Assembly: GCA_017616775.1 (NCBI GenBank)
Contig: JAFZXM010000031.1
Span: 1-64,000 of the forward strand
Length of the DNA: 64,000 bases
Source: Bacteroidales bacterium
GTDB taxonomy: Bacteria; Bacteroidota; Bacteroidia; Bacteroidales; WCHB1-69
Reading direction: 5' to 3'
Part shown: positions 25,677 to 33,539 of the stretch, one piece after another
Numbering within the stretch: position 1 is the stretch's first letter
How the letters are laid out: the number at the start of each line of letters is the position of its first letter
Position numbers and translations under genes: made by a program
Notes under the pieces: model-generated
What the model was told of the DNA's origin: nothing
Seen by the model: only the letters and a program-made list of their open reading frames with translations
Databases searched by the model: none

Positions 25677-26005
25677 TTAAGCATGTGGTTCAAAACTACT
25701 TCCCCCGCCAATTCCGCAAACAAAGGCGGAATGGCGTTGCCAATTTGGGTGTAACGGGGCACCTCTAACTTACGCATCTTGCCGCCAGTGGTGTATTTCT
25801 TTTTAATCTCGTACCACCCCGGCCACTGGAAATGTTTTTTGTTATCAATCAGATTGTATTTAAGGGTTTCAAAAGCAAAAGCATTCTTTTCGATGGCAAA
25901 AAGGCCTTCCCACCCTGCCTGATACAAGCCAAGTGACAGCCCCCCGCATCCCGCGAAAAGATCTATCACCTTATAATTATCACCATTTTTAAGAGTGCCT
26001 GCCAT
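25673..26005 (-). pseudogene. internally deleted C5 cytosine methyltransferase (110 codons, in frame)
   Basis: Residues 1-60 carry motif I and the following strand of a C5 methyltransferase (VIDLFAGCGGLSLGLYQAGW, IEKNAFAFETLKYN). Residues 63-110 carry motif X and the C-terminal helix (KLEVPRYTQIGNAIPPLFAE). The whole middle is gone: the PCQ catalytic loop, ENV, QxRxR and the target recognition domain. The junction lies near WPGW, about 25815-25830, and is in frame. It belongs to a different subfamily from the intact enzyme at 20203-21564. It cannot methylate DNA alone but is still the first gene behind the promoter at 26031-26038. Confidence 0.85.
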
Positions 26006-26030
26006 TGCAAAATAATCCTATTTTAATCTG

Positions 26031-26038
26031 CAAAAATA
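26031..26038 (-). promoter_or_regulatory. promoter of the methyltransferase remnant-ABC-3C-RM operon, -7 element
   Basis: Minus strand TATTTTTG, exact TAnnTTTG, 25 bases before the ATG at 26005. No other convincing promoter was seen before the HNH gene, so it may drive seven genes down to dcm. Confidence 0.55.
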
Positions 26039-26154
26039 CAAAATATTTTTTAAAAGACAACTCTTCCTGCTTTAAATTTTTAACAATCTCTATTTAATAA
26101 AAAGGTATGTAAAATATTTGTATTGCATTCAAAAAGTGCAGTTTGCAATTTTTC

Positions 26155-26433
26155 TCAATTCAAAAACACCCATCTGTTGGCGATATCGGAAATTTTGTCG
26201 TTGTCGGGTTCCAATTGTCCGTTTTCGCCGTCACGAACCAATTCTTTCAAAGGATACAACTCTGTGGATTTGCCAACTTTGACAGCATCTTTGGAGTCGG
26301 TTTGTATGGTTATTTTTCCATATCGTTTGCCAATAACTATCATGTCTTCCTGATGGTAAAAATCATCAATATAATCTTGCACAATGTCATAAATGCGTTG
26401 TTCAAACCGGTGAATATCCTGTATGGTGTTCAT
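26155..26433 (-). CDS. uncharacterised 92-residue protein next to the YhcG nuclease
   Basis: Family not recognised. Short acidic protein with a helical start (RFEQRIYDIVQDYIDDFYHQ), a beta pair (MIVIGKRYGKITIQ) and an Asp/Glu-rich stretch ending in DIANRWVFLN. Similar small proteins are common in accessory regions of Bacteroidota, as far as I recall. It follows the YhcG gene by 68 bases and could be co-transcribed. Function unknown. Confidence 0.6.
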   Translation of the reverse strand: MNTIQDIHRFEQRIYDIVQDYIDDFYHQEDMIVIGKRYGKITIQTDSKDAVKVGKSTELYPLKELVRDGENGQLEPDNDKISDIANRWVFLN

Positions 26434-26501
26434 TATCTTCCGTTTTTATTTTTTAACTATACCCTTGGTGGTGCAAAATGTATTTCTATTTTTAGGAATA
26501 A

Positions 26502-27533
26502 TTACTCTTTATTTTCACTATCAACAATCTGGTTTACAATCTGTCGCAGTTGGTCTTTGTTGGGCAAATACAACTCATATTTTGATACAAAGAGATTGGT
26601 GTTCATCCCGTAAGTTGCATACTCAACCAGCAGATTATCCTTGTAGTGCGACAAGATGATGCCTATGGGCGGATTGTCGTCTGGCATATTCTCCTCTTGG
26701 GCAAAATAGCCGAGATACATGTTCATCTGCCCGATGTCCTCGTGCTGCACTCCATTACGCTTCAAGTCAATAAGCACAAAGCATTTCAGTATGCGATGGT
26801 AAAACACCAAATCACAATGATAATGACGATTGTTGACCGTTATCGGATATTGCCGTTTTACAAATGTGAACCCTTTTCCCATCTCTAATAAAAAGGACTG
26901 CAGATTATCAATAATGCGTTGTTCTAATTCCGTTTCTGAAAATCTGTAATTCTCGGGGATGCCGAGAAATTCCAAAGTATAACTGTCACGCACCACATCC
27001 TCCGGATTCTGCACAGAGATGCCTTCATTGGCCAAAGCAAGCACCCCAGCCTTGTTTTTACTTGCTGCCAAACGCAAATACAAGGCAGAATTCATCTGCC
27101 GCTTCAAAGTACGCACATCCCACTTTTGGGAAACACATTCCTTTTCGTAAAAACTACGTTCAAGGTCGTCTTCTGCCTGCATTAAGACACAAATATGTGT
27201 CCAACTCAAATTGTCAGTCACTGACTGACAATTGGGGTATAGCAGATAGAACTTTCTCATATTCACAAGATTAGGACGACTAAAACCACGTCCGAAACGA
27301 GCGGTGAGTTGGTGTGAAAGTTCTGTAAGCGTTGAAGTGCCATAGGCCACTTTCGCTTGCCCGCCTTGCTCGTATTCTACAATATATTTCCCGATTTGCC
27401 AATAAGCTTCGGTCATTGTGGAATTGATGTGTGATGCTAGTTTTTTTCTGGCATTGTTGATGATTTCAGCAATACTGTCAATGAGAGGCCGCATCTGAAT
27501 ATCTTGAGTTGGAATGTCTATGGGATTTTTCAT
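26502..27533 (-). CDS. PD-(D/E)XK nuclease of the YhcG/DUF1016 family
   Basis: A 343-residue protein with both YhcG domains. The helical DUF1016 N-terminal domain spans about 20-170 (TEAYWQIGKYIVEYEQGG, FSRPNLVNMRKFY). The C-terminal nuclease domain spans about 190-330, with the PD-(D/E)XK core HCDLVFYHRILKCFVLIDLK (Asp, then Asp-x-Lys) and a later DIGQMNMYLGYF. Such proteins occur alone or inside type I restriction loci and are suspected restriction or recombination nucleases. Here it is the first gene of the minus-strand island, behind its own promoter. Confidence 0.88.
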   Translation of the reverse strand: MKNPIDIPTQDIQMRPLIDSIAEIINNARKKLASHINSTMTEAYWQIGKYIVEYEQGGQAKVAYGTSTLTELSHQLTARFGRGFSRPNLVNMRKFYLLYPNCQSVTDNLSWTHICVLMQAEDDLERSFYEKECVSQKWDVRTLKRQMNSALYLRLAASKNKAGVLALANEGISVQNPEDVVRDSYTLEFLGIPENYRFSETELEQRIIDNLQSFLLEMGKGFTFVKRQYPITVNNRHYHCDLVFYHRILKCFVLIDLKRNGVQHEDIGQMNMYLGYFAQEENMPDDNPPIGIILSHYKDNLLVEYATYGMNTNLFVSKYELYLPNKDQLRQIVNQIVDSENKE

Positions 27534-27564
27534 AACTTTATTTCAGTCATTTTTTTTCTTTTTG

Positions 27565-27572
27565 CAAAAATA
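27565..27572 (-). promoter_or_regulatory. YhcG gene promoter, -7 element
   Basis: Minus strand TATTTTTG, exact TAnnTTTG, 31 bases upstream of the ATG at 27533. Confidence 0.55.
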
Positions 27573-27615
27573 TCATTTTTTTTCCAAAAAGTTCCTGCTT
27601 TTAAATTATTTTTTC

Positions 27616-27623
27616 TATCTTTG
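27616..27623 (+). promoter_or_regulatory. promoter of the TonB-C protein gene, -7 element
   Basis: TATCTTTG, exact TAnnTTTG, 26 bases before the ATG at 27650. It is divergent from the YhcG promoter about 45 bases away. Confidence 0.6.
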
Positions 27624-27649
27624 CATTGTTGAACTTTAATTGTACGGAT

Positions 27650-28114
27650 ATGAAAAAGATATTATTTACAGCCTTGTTGGCTGTTGTCGGCATAATCGGA
27701 TATGGCCAGACGACAGAGGATTCCAACGACGAGATATTTCATGTAGTGGAGCAAATGCCGGAATTTCCCGGTGGCGATGAAGCTTTCATTAAATACTTGG
27801 GAGACAATTTGCAATATCCCATAAAAGCCCGTGAAGCCGGCGTTCAAGGCAGAGTGATGATAGGTTTTGTTGTGGAAGCGGACGGAAGAATCACTAATGT
27901 AGAAGCCATTCATTATGTTCCTATCACTGACAATAAAATTGACAGTAAAAAAAGTAACACCAAATCCACCACTTTAGCCATCTATTTGCAAAAAGAATTG
28001 GAAAATGAAGGCATACGGGTGATCAAAGCCATGCCCAAATGGATACCGGGCAAACAACGCGGCAAAAATGTCCGTGTCGCCTACAGATGTCCTGTTACAT
28101 TTAGTTTGAATTAG
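27650..28114 (+). CDS. exported protein with TonB C-terminal domain
   Basis: A 154-residue protein: a signal peptide (MKKILFTALLAVVGIIGYGQ), a linker with EQMPEFPGGDEAFIKYL (the usual lead-in of Bacteroidota TonB domains), then the domain (LQYPIKAREAGVQGRVMIGF, VEADGRITNV) ending in a VRVAYRCPVTFSL strand. It lacks the N-terminal anchor helix of true TonB, so it is probably a periplasmic TonB-like adaptor rather than an energy transducer. Start at 27650 rather than eight codons upstream, because that extension overlaps the expected leader. Confidence 0.82.
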   Translation: MKKILFTALLAVVGIIGYGQTTEDSNDEIFHVVEQMPEFPGGDEAFIKYLGDNLQYPIKAREAGVQGRVMIGFVVEADGRITNVEAIHYVPITDNKIDSKKSNTKSTTLAIYLQKELENEGIRVIKAMPKWIPGKQRGKNVRVAYRCPVTFSLN

Positions 28115-28205
28115 ATAAATCAGGTACAGGGCTTAAGCCTGATGCATGCGTTTGTCCGACGCGTGCCGGTATATTTTTATCCTCGACCTTAATTTTTAAC
28201 CGGTT

Positions 28206-29834
28206 TTACCTTTCGGGAGTAAAATGCAGACCTTCCTGCAAGAAATCTTCCGCAGTGTGATGCAAAACGCTGTCGGACAAGGTGCATACGGAAATACGGC
28301 CGTCCCCTGCCAAACGCCGCAAATACGGCAGAACATACGGAGCCTCTTCAAACTCTCTGCAATAGACCTCGTCTTCCACCAAAATATAATCATAGTCAAA
28401 TGTCAGCGCATGAGCCACCAGTTCGGGATGGGTCCACATCACGGCATAACCTTCCCTGTCCATCATTGTAAACGGCAGATTCTGTGGATAGGAGAACAGG
28501 GTTAAAAATCGCAATTCATCGGAACCGTAGCCTGCTTTTTCCAACATACTGTCGGCATATTTATACCGTACAGCCGTATCCAAAGCCTCCACTCCTTCTT
28601 TTCTGCGTTCTTGCTGCATGCGGAACACTTCTTTTGTCATCAAGCCTGTAAGCAACAGCACCACCGCCAACGACAGCACCCTGCTCCACCGCTGCGACGG
28701 ATTGGGAAGCAGACTCAGCAAGCCGGCCGACAACATCACTATGGGCAGAAAAAGACTGTCCAGAAAATAATAATCATGGTCCATATACTGCAATGACATG
28801 GCTGCCACAAACAGCATTTCTCCAAACACCCATATCAGCAGCAGCCACCACAATGACAATTTGCCGTGACGACTGCCGATGGATTTTTTCCTGAAAATCA
28901 AAACAGCCAAGGCCACTGCCGCCAAGGCCACATACAGCCAATGCTGTATCCGCTGGAAATAGTGAAAACGCCAACGGTCGTGAACATTCTGCAATACTGT
29001 CAGGGCGTCTTCTATGCTATGAACAGGCAGCAGGCTGCCGAGAAAAAGGGAGCCGTATTGCTGCCGCAGATGCAAACTCCACAGCCACCAGGAGGCAAAC
29101 AAAAGTGCACCGGCAAAAAAAGGAAGACAAAGGTTTAACAGACTTGTTTCCTTACGGAACCACCGCAATATCTGAAAGCAAGCCACCGCCACCCACAAAA
29201 CGGCAAACGAGGTTCGCAGCATCATGGCAAGGGTGAGCAGCAAAATGCCCGCATAGAGTGTCCGGGTATCAGCATTGCGCAAATGCAAAACATAAAACAA
29301 CAATCCGCCCGTTGCCAGCGACAAGGCAGGCACTGTGGGAAGAAAAGAGGCACAATAATAGGCATACGAAGGGGCTGTTGCCATAATCACGGCCGTTAAC
29401 AATGACTTCCCCCTTGAAGCTGTCAGCACAAAAACCAAGAAATACAAAGCCCACAAGCCCAAAACCGCCACCATCAGCGTAAACCCGCGAAACACCCACG
29501 GCTGGTGGCTGCCGGTAATGCCCATCAATATGGATACCAGCCAATGATGCAAGGGCAAATCGCAAGCCGTCACCAAGGATTCCGGATCGTTGTAACCATA
29601 TTGCTGCTTGTTGTAAATAAGCGTTTGCGGATGAAACAGATCTCCGCCGTTGTGAAGGAATCCCAATGCCAAAGAATAGTTGTCAGCCTGCGCCCACGCA
29701 TGAATGTAGGCAGGAGGCTCGTTCAGATGACGGATATTCACAGCCACCGCAACAGCACTTATCAGCAACAACGGCAAAATATGCCGCTTCAAATTGCTTG
29801 TTACCGACTGCAATTGATGTGTTTTTTCACGCAT
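28206..29834 (-). CDS. GT-C-type membrane glycosyltransferase-like protein
   Basis: A 542-residue polytopic protein with about eleven hydrophobic helices and a soluble C-terminal part. The first periplasmic loop has an acidic/aromatic pattern (AWAQADNYSLALGFL), and DPESLVTACDLPLHHWLVS follows. These fit dolichyl-phosphate-mannose transferase or ArnT-like (GT39/GT83) enzymes, which take sugars from lipid-linked donors. Donor and acceptor cannot be read. It is flanked by a 91-base gap on the left and the DUF4359 gene on the right. Confidence 0.7.
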   Translation of the reverse strand: MREKTHQLQSVTSNLKRHILPLLLISAVAVAVNIRHLNEPPAYIHAWAQADNYSLALGFLHNGGDLFHPQTLIYNKQQYGYNDPESLVTACDLPLHHWLVSILMGITGSHQPWVFRGFTLMVAVLGLWALYFLVFVLTASRGKSLLTAVIMATAPSYAYYCASFLPTVPALSLATGGLLFYVLHLRNADTRTLYAGILLLTLAMMLRTSFAVLWVAVACFQILRWFRKETSLLNLCLPFFAGALLFASWWLWSLHLRQQYGSLFLGSLLPVHSIEDALTVLQNVHDRWRFHYFQRIQHWLYVALAAVALAVLIFRKKSIGSRHGKLSLWWLLLIWVFGEMLFVAAMSLQYMDHDYYFLDSLFLPIVMLSAGLLSLLPNPSQRWSRVLSLAVVLLLTGLMTKEVFRMQQERRKEGVEALDTAVRYKYADSMLEKAGYGSDELRFLTLFSYPQNLPFTMMDREGYAVMWTHPELVAHALTFDYDYILVEDEVYCREFEEAPYVLPYLRRLAGDGRISVCTLSDSVLHHTAEDFLQEGLHFTPER

Positions 29835-29908
29835 ACCCGCCTATTTTCCATTAAAAATGCAAATATACATTTTTCTTTCATTCCCAAGCAATCCCCTGGA
29901 TCGGAAGC

Positions 29909-30280
29909 TTAAAGTTCATTGATCCATTCTTTTACATCTTTATCGTCAAAGGTGGTGAACACATGTCCGCAAATACCGAACGACAGCCTTTTTACTTCTC
30001 CGTTGCGGCAGGTAATTTTACCGGTGCTGAACAGAAAATAGTTGTCCACTTCCAAATATTGCTCAATACCCCGCAAAGTAAAATTGCTTGCCAATGCGTT
30101 CAATATACCCAAAAGAGCATCTGCCTCAGAGTCTTCATCTGAGGAAATACCCTGGCTGATACCGCTATTTAACTCTTTGCCGATAGCATCCAGATGTTTT
30201 TGTCTGTCCGGACAAGTGATAATGCACACTCCGGCTACTATCGCCACCAATATTATCAAACCCAAACCTTTCTTTTTCAT
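29909..30280 (-). CDS. DUF4359-like membrane-anchored protein
   Basis: A 123-residue protein: one N-terminal hydrophobic helix (LGLIILVAIVAGVCIIT), immediately followed by CPDRQKHLDAIGKEL, the hallmark I associate with DUF4359. A globular end with a possible disulfide pair (ITCRNGEVKRLSFGICGHVF) follows. No known role. It sits downstream of tamL by 28 bases on the same strand and may be co-transcribed. Confidence 0.65.
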   Translation of the reverse strand: MKKKGLGLIILVAIVAGVCIITCPDRQKHLDAIGKELNSGISQGISSDEDSEADALLGILNALASNFTLRGIEQYLEVDNYFLFSTGKITCRNGEVKRLSFGICGHVFTTFDDKDVKEWINEL

Positions 30281-30308
30281 TGTATTATATTTATATTACA
30301 CATTATTT

Positions 30309-32810
30309 TTAAAACGGATATCCTATTCCGAACACGACGGAACGGTCTTGTTTATATGCCTGATAATTTTTCCAATTGAAATGTTGCCATCCTGCATTGC
30401 CTTGCATGGCGGGATTATGTATTTTCAAGGCATAATCCAAACGAATGACAAAGAACGAGAGGTCCAACCTCAAGCCTATGCCCGCATCCATGGCTATTTC
30501 TTTATAAAACCGGTTAAACTTAAATTCACCGTTAGGAAAATCCACATGTTTGTTCAACAGCCACACATTGCCTGCATCCACAAACAAGGCTCCGTGGAAC
30601 ACTTTGTATATTTTGAACCGGTATTCCAGATTCAATTCCAATTTAATATCCCCCACGCTTTCTATGGAGCCTATCGATACGGATGTATCGCAATAGCCGC
30701 CGGGACCCAGAGTACGCAAACGCCACCCTCTCATGGAATTGGAACCGCCCAAATAAAAGCTGTGTTCAAAGGGCAAAGAGGTGGAATTCCACACAGGGGC
30801 ACCCACCCCTATGTTGGCATGCATTACCAAATGTTGTGTTTTGGTTTTCACTATATTATACACTATATCCGCATCGGCGTCCAAACCGTTGGCAAAAGGA
30901 ATTTTCCAAATGGTATATTGTCCGTAATCGTTTTTGGTCTGTTCCGCCTTTTCGCCCACTGCCCGCATAATGCCATAAAGCACATTGCCGAACCATTCCA
31001 CATTCAATTTAAACACAAAATGATTGGCATCGTACATGGTAAAATGATAATTGCTTCCCAATATAAAGTGGTCTTTGTATTTTTCCAATATACGGCGTTT
31101 GAAATGGAATTTCGCTATAGCTTCGTCAAAACCTTCGGCATTGTACATTTTTATCAAACTAAAGTCCAGCACCGACACCACATGTTCTATACGTATGCCG
31201 ATATTGGATCTCAAACGTTGTGTCCATTTATAGGCAAAGGACACATTGGAGAGGAATCTGTCGTACAAATCCTGACGCATATAGTTGGCTGTCAGCTGTA
31301 CGGACGTTCTCGGACGGAAGGATTTGGATATATTTTGTTGTTTGATAGGAAACAAAAAACGGGGCACTTCCAGTCCCAATGTGCCTCCCACTTCAAAGTT
31401 ACGGAAGCGTGTACCCAAACTATCGTGTTGCAATTCATGGGTATATTTTACGGCAAAGGTGAATATTTCCGCCCCTTTGAACAGGTTTCTGTTCATCAAT
31501 GCAATGCTACCGCCAAAACCTATGCGAGAGCCTGTATTTTTGAGCAATACATCGATGGCTATATTGTGTTTTTTTTGCGGAGAAAGTTGTATGCGGCAAT
31601 CCAATTCCCCTGTATCGCTGTTATAATTCAACATGCTCTCTTGTGTTTCGGCATAAGAAACCTTGATAAATTCAAAGTTCTGCATGTCGGCATAGCGGTC
31701 ATAGGTTAACTGCGACCTTGCCGCTGAATACAATCTGCCTTTACGCATGGAAATAGGATACACCAGGGCACGGGGTGAAAACTGACGTTTTCCGTGGTTA
31801 TAAATAGCATATTCGTTAGTATCCCTTCGTTTTATCACTTCCACATACTGCATGGTGTCCGCTTGTTGCCACTCTTCATCCTCCAAGGATGCGAAATTGC
31901 TCATCACATTAATGGAATTAATGCGGAACAAGCGATGTTTTCCTTCTATAAACGTGCTGTCATCCACCTGATAGGTGGGATTGTCTATTACCAGTTTTAC
32001 ATCCAGGCATTGATTGTTGTAATTGGAGTCCACCAAAAAATGTATATAGTTTTTGGTGAAATAAAAATAGCCGCGGTTTTGCATACGGTTAGCGATACGT
32101 TCCTGCTCTTCGGTAAGCTTGTCCACGGAAAACACATCCCCCACCTTCACCACACGGCGCAAGGTATCTGCAAGTATTTTCTTGCATATCACGCTATCCG
32201 CTATATCGTATTCTATTTTTTGTATTCTATATGGCTCGCCCGCTTCCACATCATAAATGGCTATAGCCCGTTTTCCGTTGTATTTGATACGATTGCTCAC
32301 TTTGGCGTTAAAATAACCGTTGTTGAACATCATCAATTTCACTTGCGCCATAGAATAGGCAATCATATTGGTATCCAACAATACAGGTTCTTCACCAAAA
32401 TCGTTTTGGATTTTTTTTCTCAACCGGGAAAGTCTGGCATGATAATAATCCACGGCTGCCGTATCGAGCAAAGAGGGATATTTTCCGACAGAAGTACGTA
32501 ATTTTTGTTCCCACGGCTTGCGTTCCTGCGCTTTTTGCTCTTGTCCGTACATATATTGATACACCCCCACTTTCCATAAAAACAAGCCGAAGGTGCGTTT
32601 GTTGGTTTTGGGTCTTACCGCATATACCAAATCTCCTGATACGTCAATATTTTTCTTTTTATCCACATTCACCTTGTTCTTCACCAATAAATATTCGCCT
32701 TCAGGCAAATATTTTTCGGGAGCACACGATACAAATGCACACATCAAGCCTAAAAGCAAACATGCGTACACCATCCGGTGCTTATATGTTGTCTGGTGAA
32801 TGATATTCAT
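30309..32810 (-). CDS. TamL-like lipoprotein of the BamA/TamA (Omp85) family
   Basis: An outer-membrane assembly factor of 833 residues. The signal peptide ends in the lipobox AFVSC (Cys29), followed by PEKYLPEGEYLL. Lipidated Omp85 proteins of this kind are the TamA counterparts (TamL) of Bacteroidota. POTRA-like segments cover about 35-290 (LMMFNNGYFNAKV; ANRMQNRGYFYFT), then a 16-strand-type barrel with the Omp85 signature GGSNSMRGWR near 690, ending in the C-terminal aromatic strand SVVFGIGYPF. The ATG overlaps the stop of lolA by one base, so the pair is coupled. Confidence 0.87.
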   Translation of the reverse strand: MNIIHQTTYKHRMVYACLLLGLMCAFVSCAPEKYLPEGEYLLVKNKVNVDKKKNIDVSGDLVYAVRPKTNKRTFGLFLWKVGVYQYMYGQEQKAQERKPWEQKLRTSVGKYPSLLDTAAVDYYHARLSRLRKKIQNDFGEEPVLLDTNMIAYSMAQVKLMMFNNGYFNAKVSNRIKYNGKRAIAIYDVEAGEPYRIQKIEYDIADSVICKKILADTLRRVVKVGDVFSVDKLTEEQERIANRMQNRGYFYFTKNYIHFLVDSNYNNQCLDVKLVIDNPTYQVDDSTFIEGKHRLFRINSINVMSNFASLEDEEWQQADTMQYVEVIKRRDTNEYAIYNHGKRQFSPRALVYPISMRKGRLYSAARSQLTYDRYADMQNFEFIKVSYAETQESMLNYNSDTGELDCRIQLSPQKKHNIAIDVLLKNTGSRIGFGGSIALMNRNLFKGAEIFTFAVKYTHELQHDSLGTRFRNFEVGGTLGLEVPRFLFPIKQQNISKSFRPRTSVQLTANYMRQDLYDRFLSNVSFAYKWTQRLRSNIGIRIEHVVSVLDFSLIKMYNAEGFDEAIAKFHFKRRILEKYKDHFILGSNYHFTMYDANHFVFKLNVEWFGNVLYGIMRAVGEKAEQTKNDYGQYTIWKIPFANGLDADADIVYNIVKTKTQHLVMHANIGVGAPVWNSTSLPFEHSFYLGGSNSMRGWRLRTLGPGGYCDTSVSIGSIESVGDIKLELNLEYRFKIYKVFHGALFVDAGNVWLLNKHVDFPNGEFKFNRFYKEIAMDAGIGLRLDLSFFVIRLDYALKIHNPAMQGNAGWQHFNWKNYQAYKQDRSVVFGIGYPF

Positions 32811-33475
32811 TATCTCATATCTATTACGTCCACATCCGGATGTGCGGCTGTGTCAAAGACAAAGGTTGCATCCGTCAATTTTTGATTAACCGAAAATTTC
32901 TCCACTATATAATGATACATGGTACCGTCTTTTTCATATATCACCACATTTACAATCTGATTTTTTGCCTTGTCGATAATCAGCCTCACCTTGGCAACCG
33001 AGGTGGCCGACTTAGGGGTAAGGTCGATTATCTGCACCAAAACACCTCTTCTGCTTTCTTCCCTGATAAAAGTGGAACGATAATGTTTTTGATAGTCTTT
33101 CACCACCTGCAAAGGATTGAGTTGTTCCACATCCGTGCTGTCGTAAGCGGATATGCTCACCTCCTTTTGCTCAGGCAAATAGGTCCATACGTCTTTGGCA
33201 TTGCAATACACCTGTTGTTCCGGGGTGGTCAATTTGTATTGACTGCCTTTCACCCATATTGTTCCTTTCATCTCTGAGAGCGTGGCGGCATTTTTTTCGG
33301 TGCGAAAGGTAAACTGTATATTCACGTTGGAATACGAGAGCATCTTTTTATACATTGCATCCAAAATTTCTTTGGATTGTGTATCCACATATTTATTTGT
33401 CTGCGTTTTGGCTGTTTGTGCCGAAAGCATATTCACGCTACAAATCCACACCAATAAATATAATAATCGTTTCAT
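32810..33475 (-). CDS. lolA: LolA-like periplasmic lipoprotein carrier
   Basis: Carries lipoproteins through the periplasm. 221 residues with signal peptide MKRLLYLLVWICSVNMLSAQ. Start at 33475, preceded by a clear GGAGGA ribosome site, rather than 12 codons upstream. The mature part has the LolA pattern: YSNVNIQFTFR, the MKGTIWVKGSQYKL hairpin, VYCNAKDVWTYLPEQKEV, and a C-terminal FVFDTAAHPDVDVID. Its coupling to a TamL lipoprotein gene makes an envelope-biogenesis operon with ftsK upstream. Confidence 0.85.
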   Translation of the reverse strand: MKRLLYLLVWICSVNMLSAQTAKTQTNKYVDTQSKEILDAMYKKMLSYSNVNIQFTFRTEKNAATLSEMKGTIWVKGSQYKLTTPEQQVYCNAKDVWTYLPEQKEVSISAYDSTDVEQLNPLQVVKDYQKHYRSTFIREESRRGVLVQIIDLTPKSATSVAKVRLIIDKAKNQIVNVVIYEKDGTMYHYIVEKFSVNQKLTDATFVFDTAAHPDVDVIDMR

Positions 33476-33539
33476 AATTCCTCCTTTTATTTTGAATATA
33501 TAAAAAATCAAGCCAAACTACTCTTCACCGGTTAATTTT

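Noticed and set aside
30042-31709. 555-codon plus-strand reading frame opposite tamL
   Set aside because: It is a mirror of the barrel-coding region, with no start context, promoter or motif. The minus-strand TamL has a lipobox, POTRA-like segments and the Omp85 signature.
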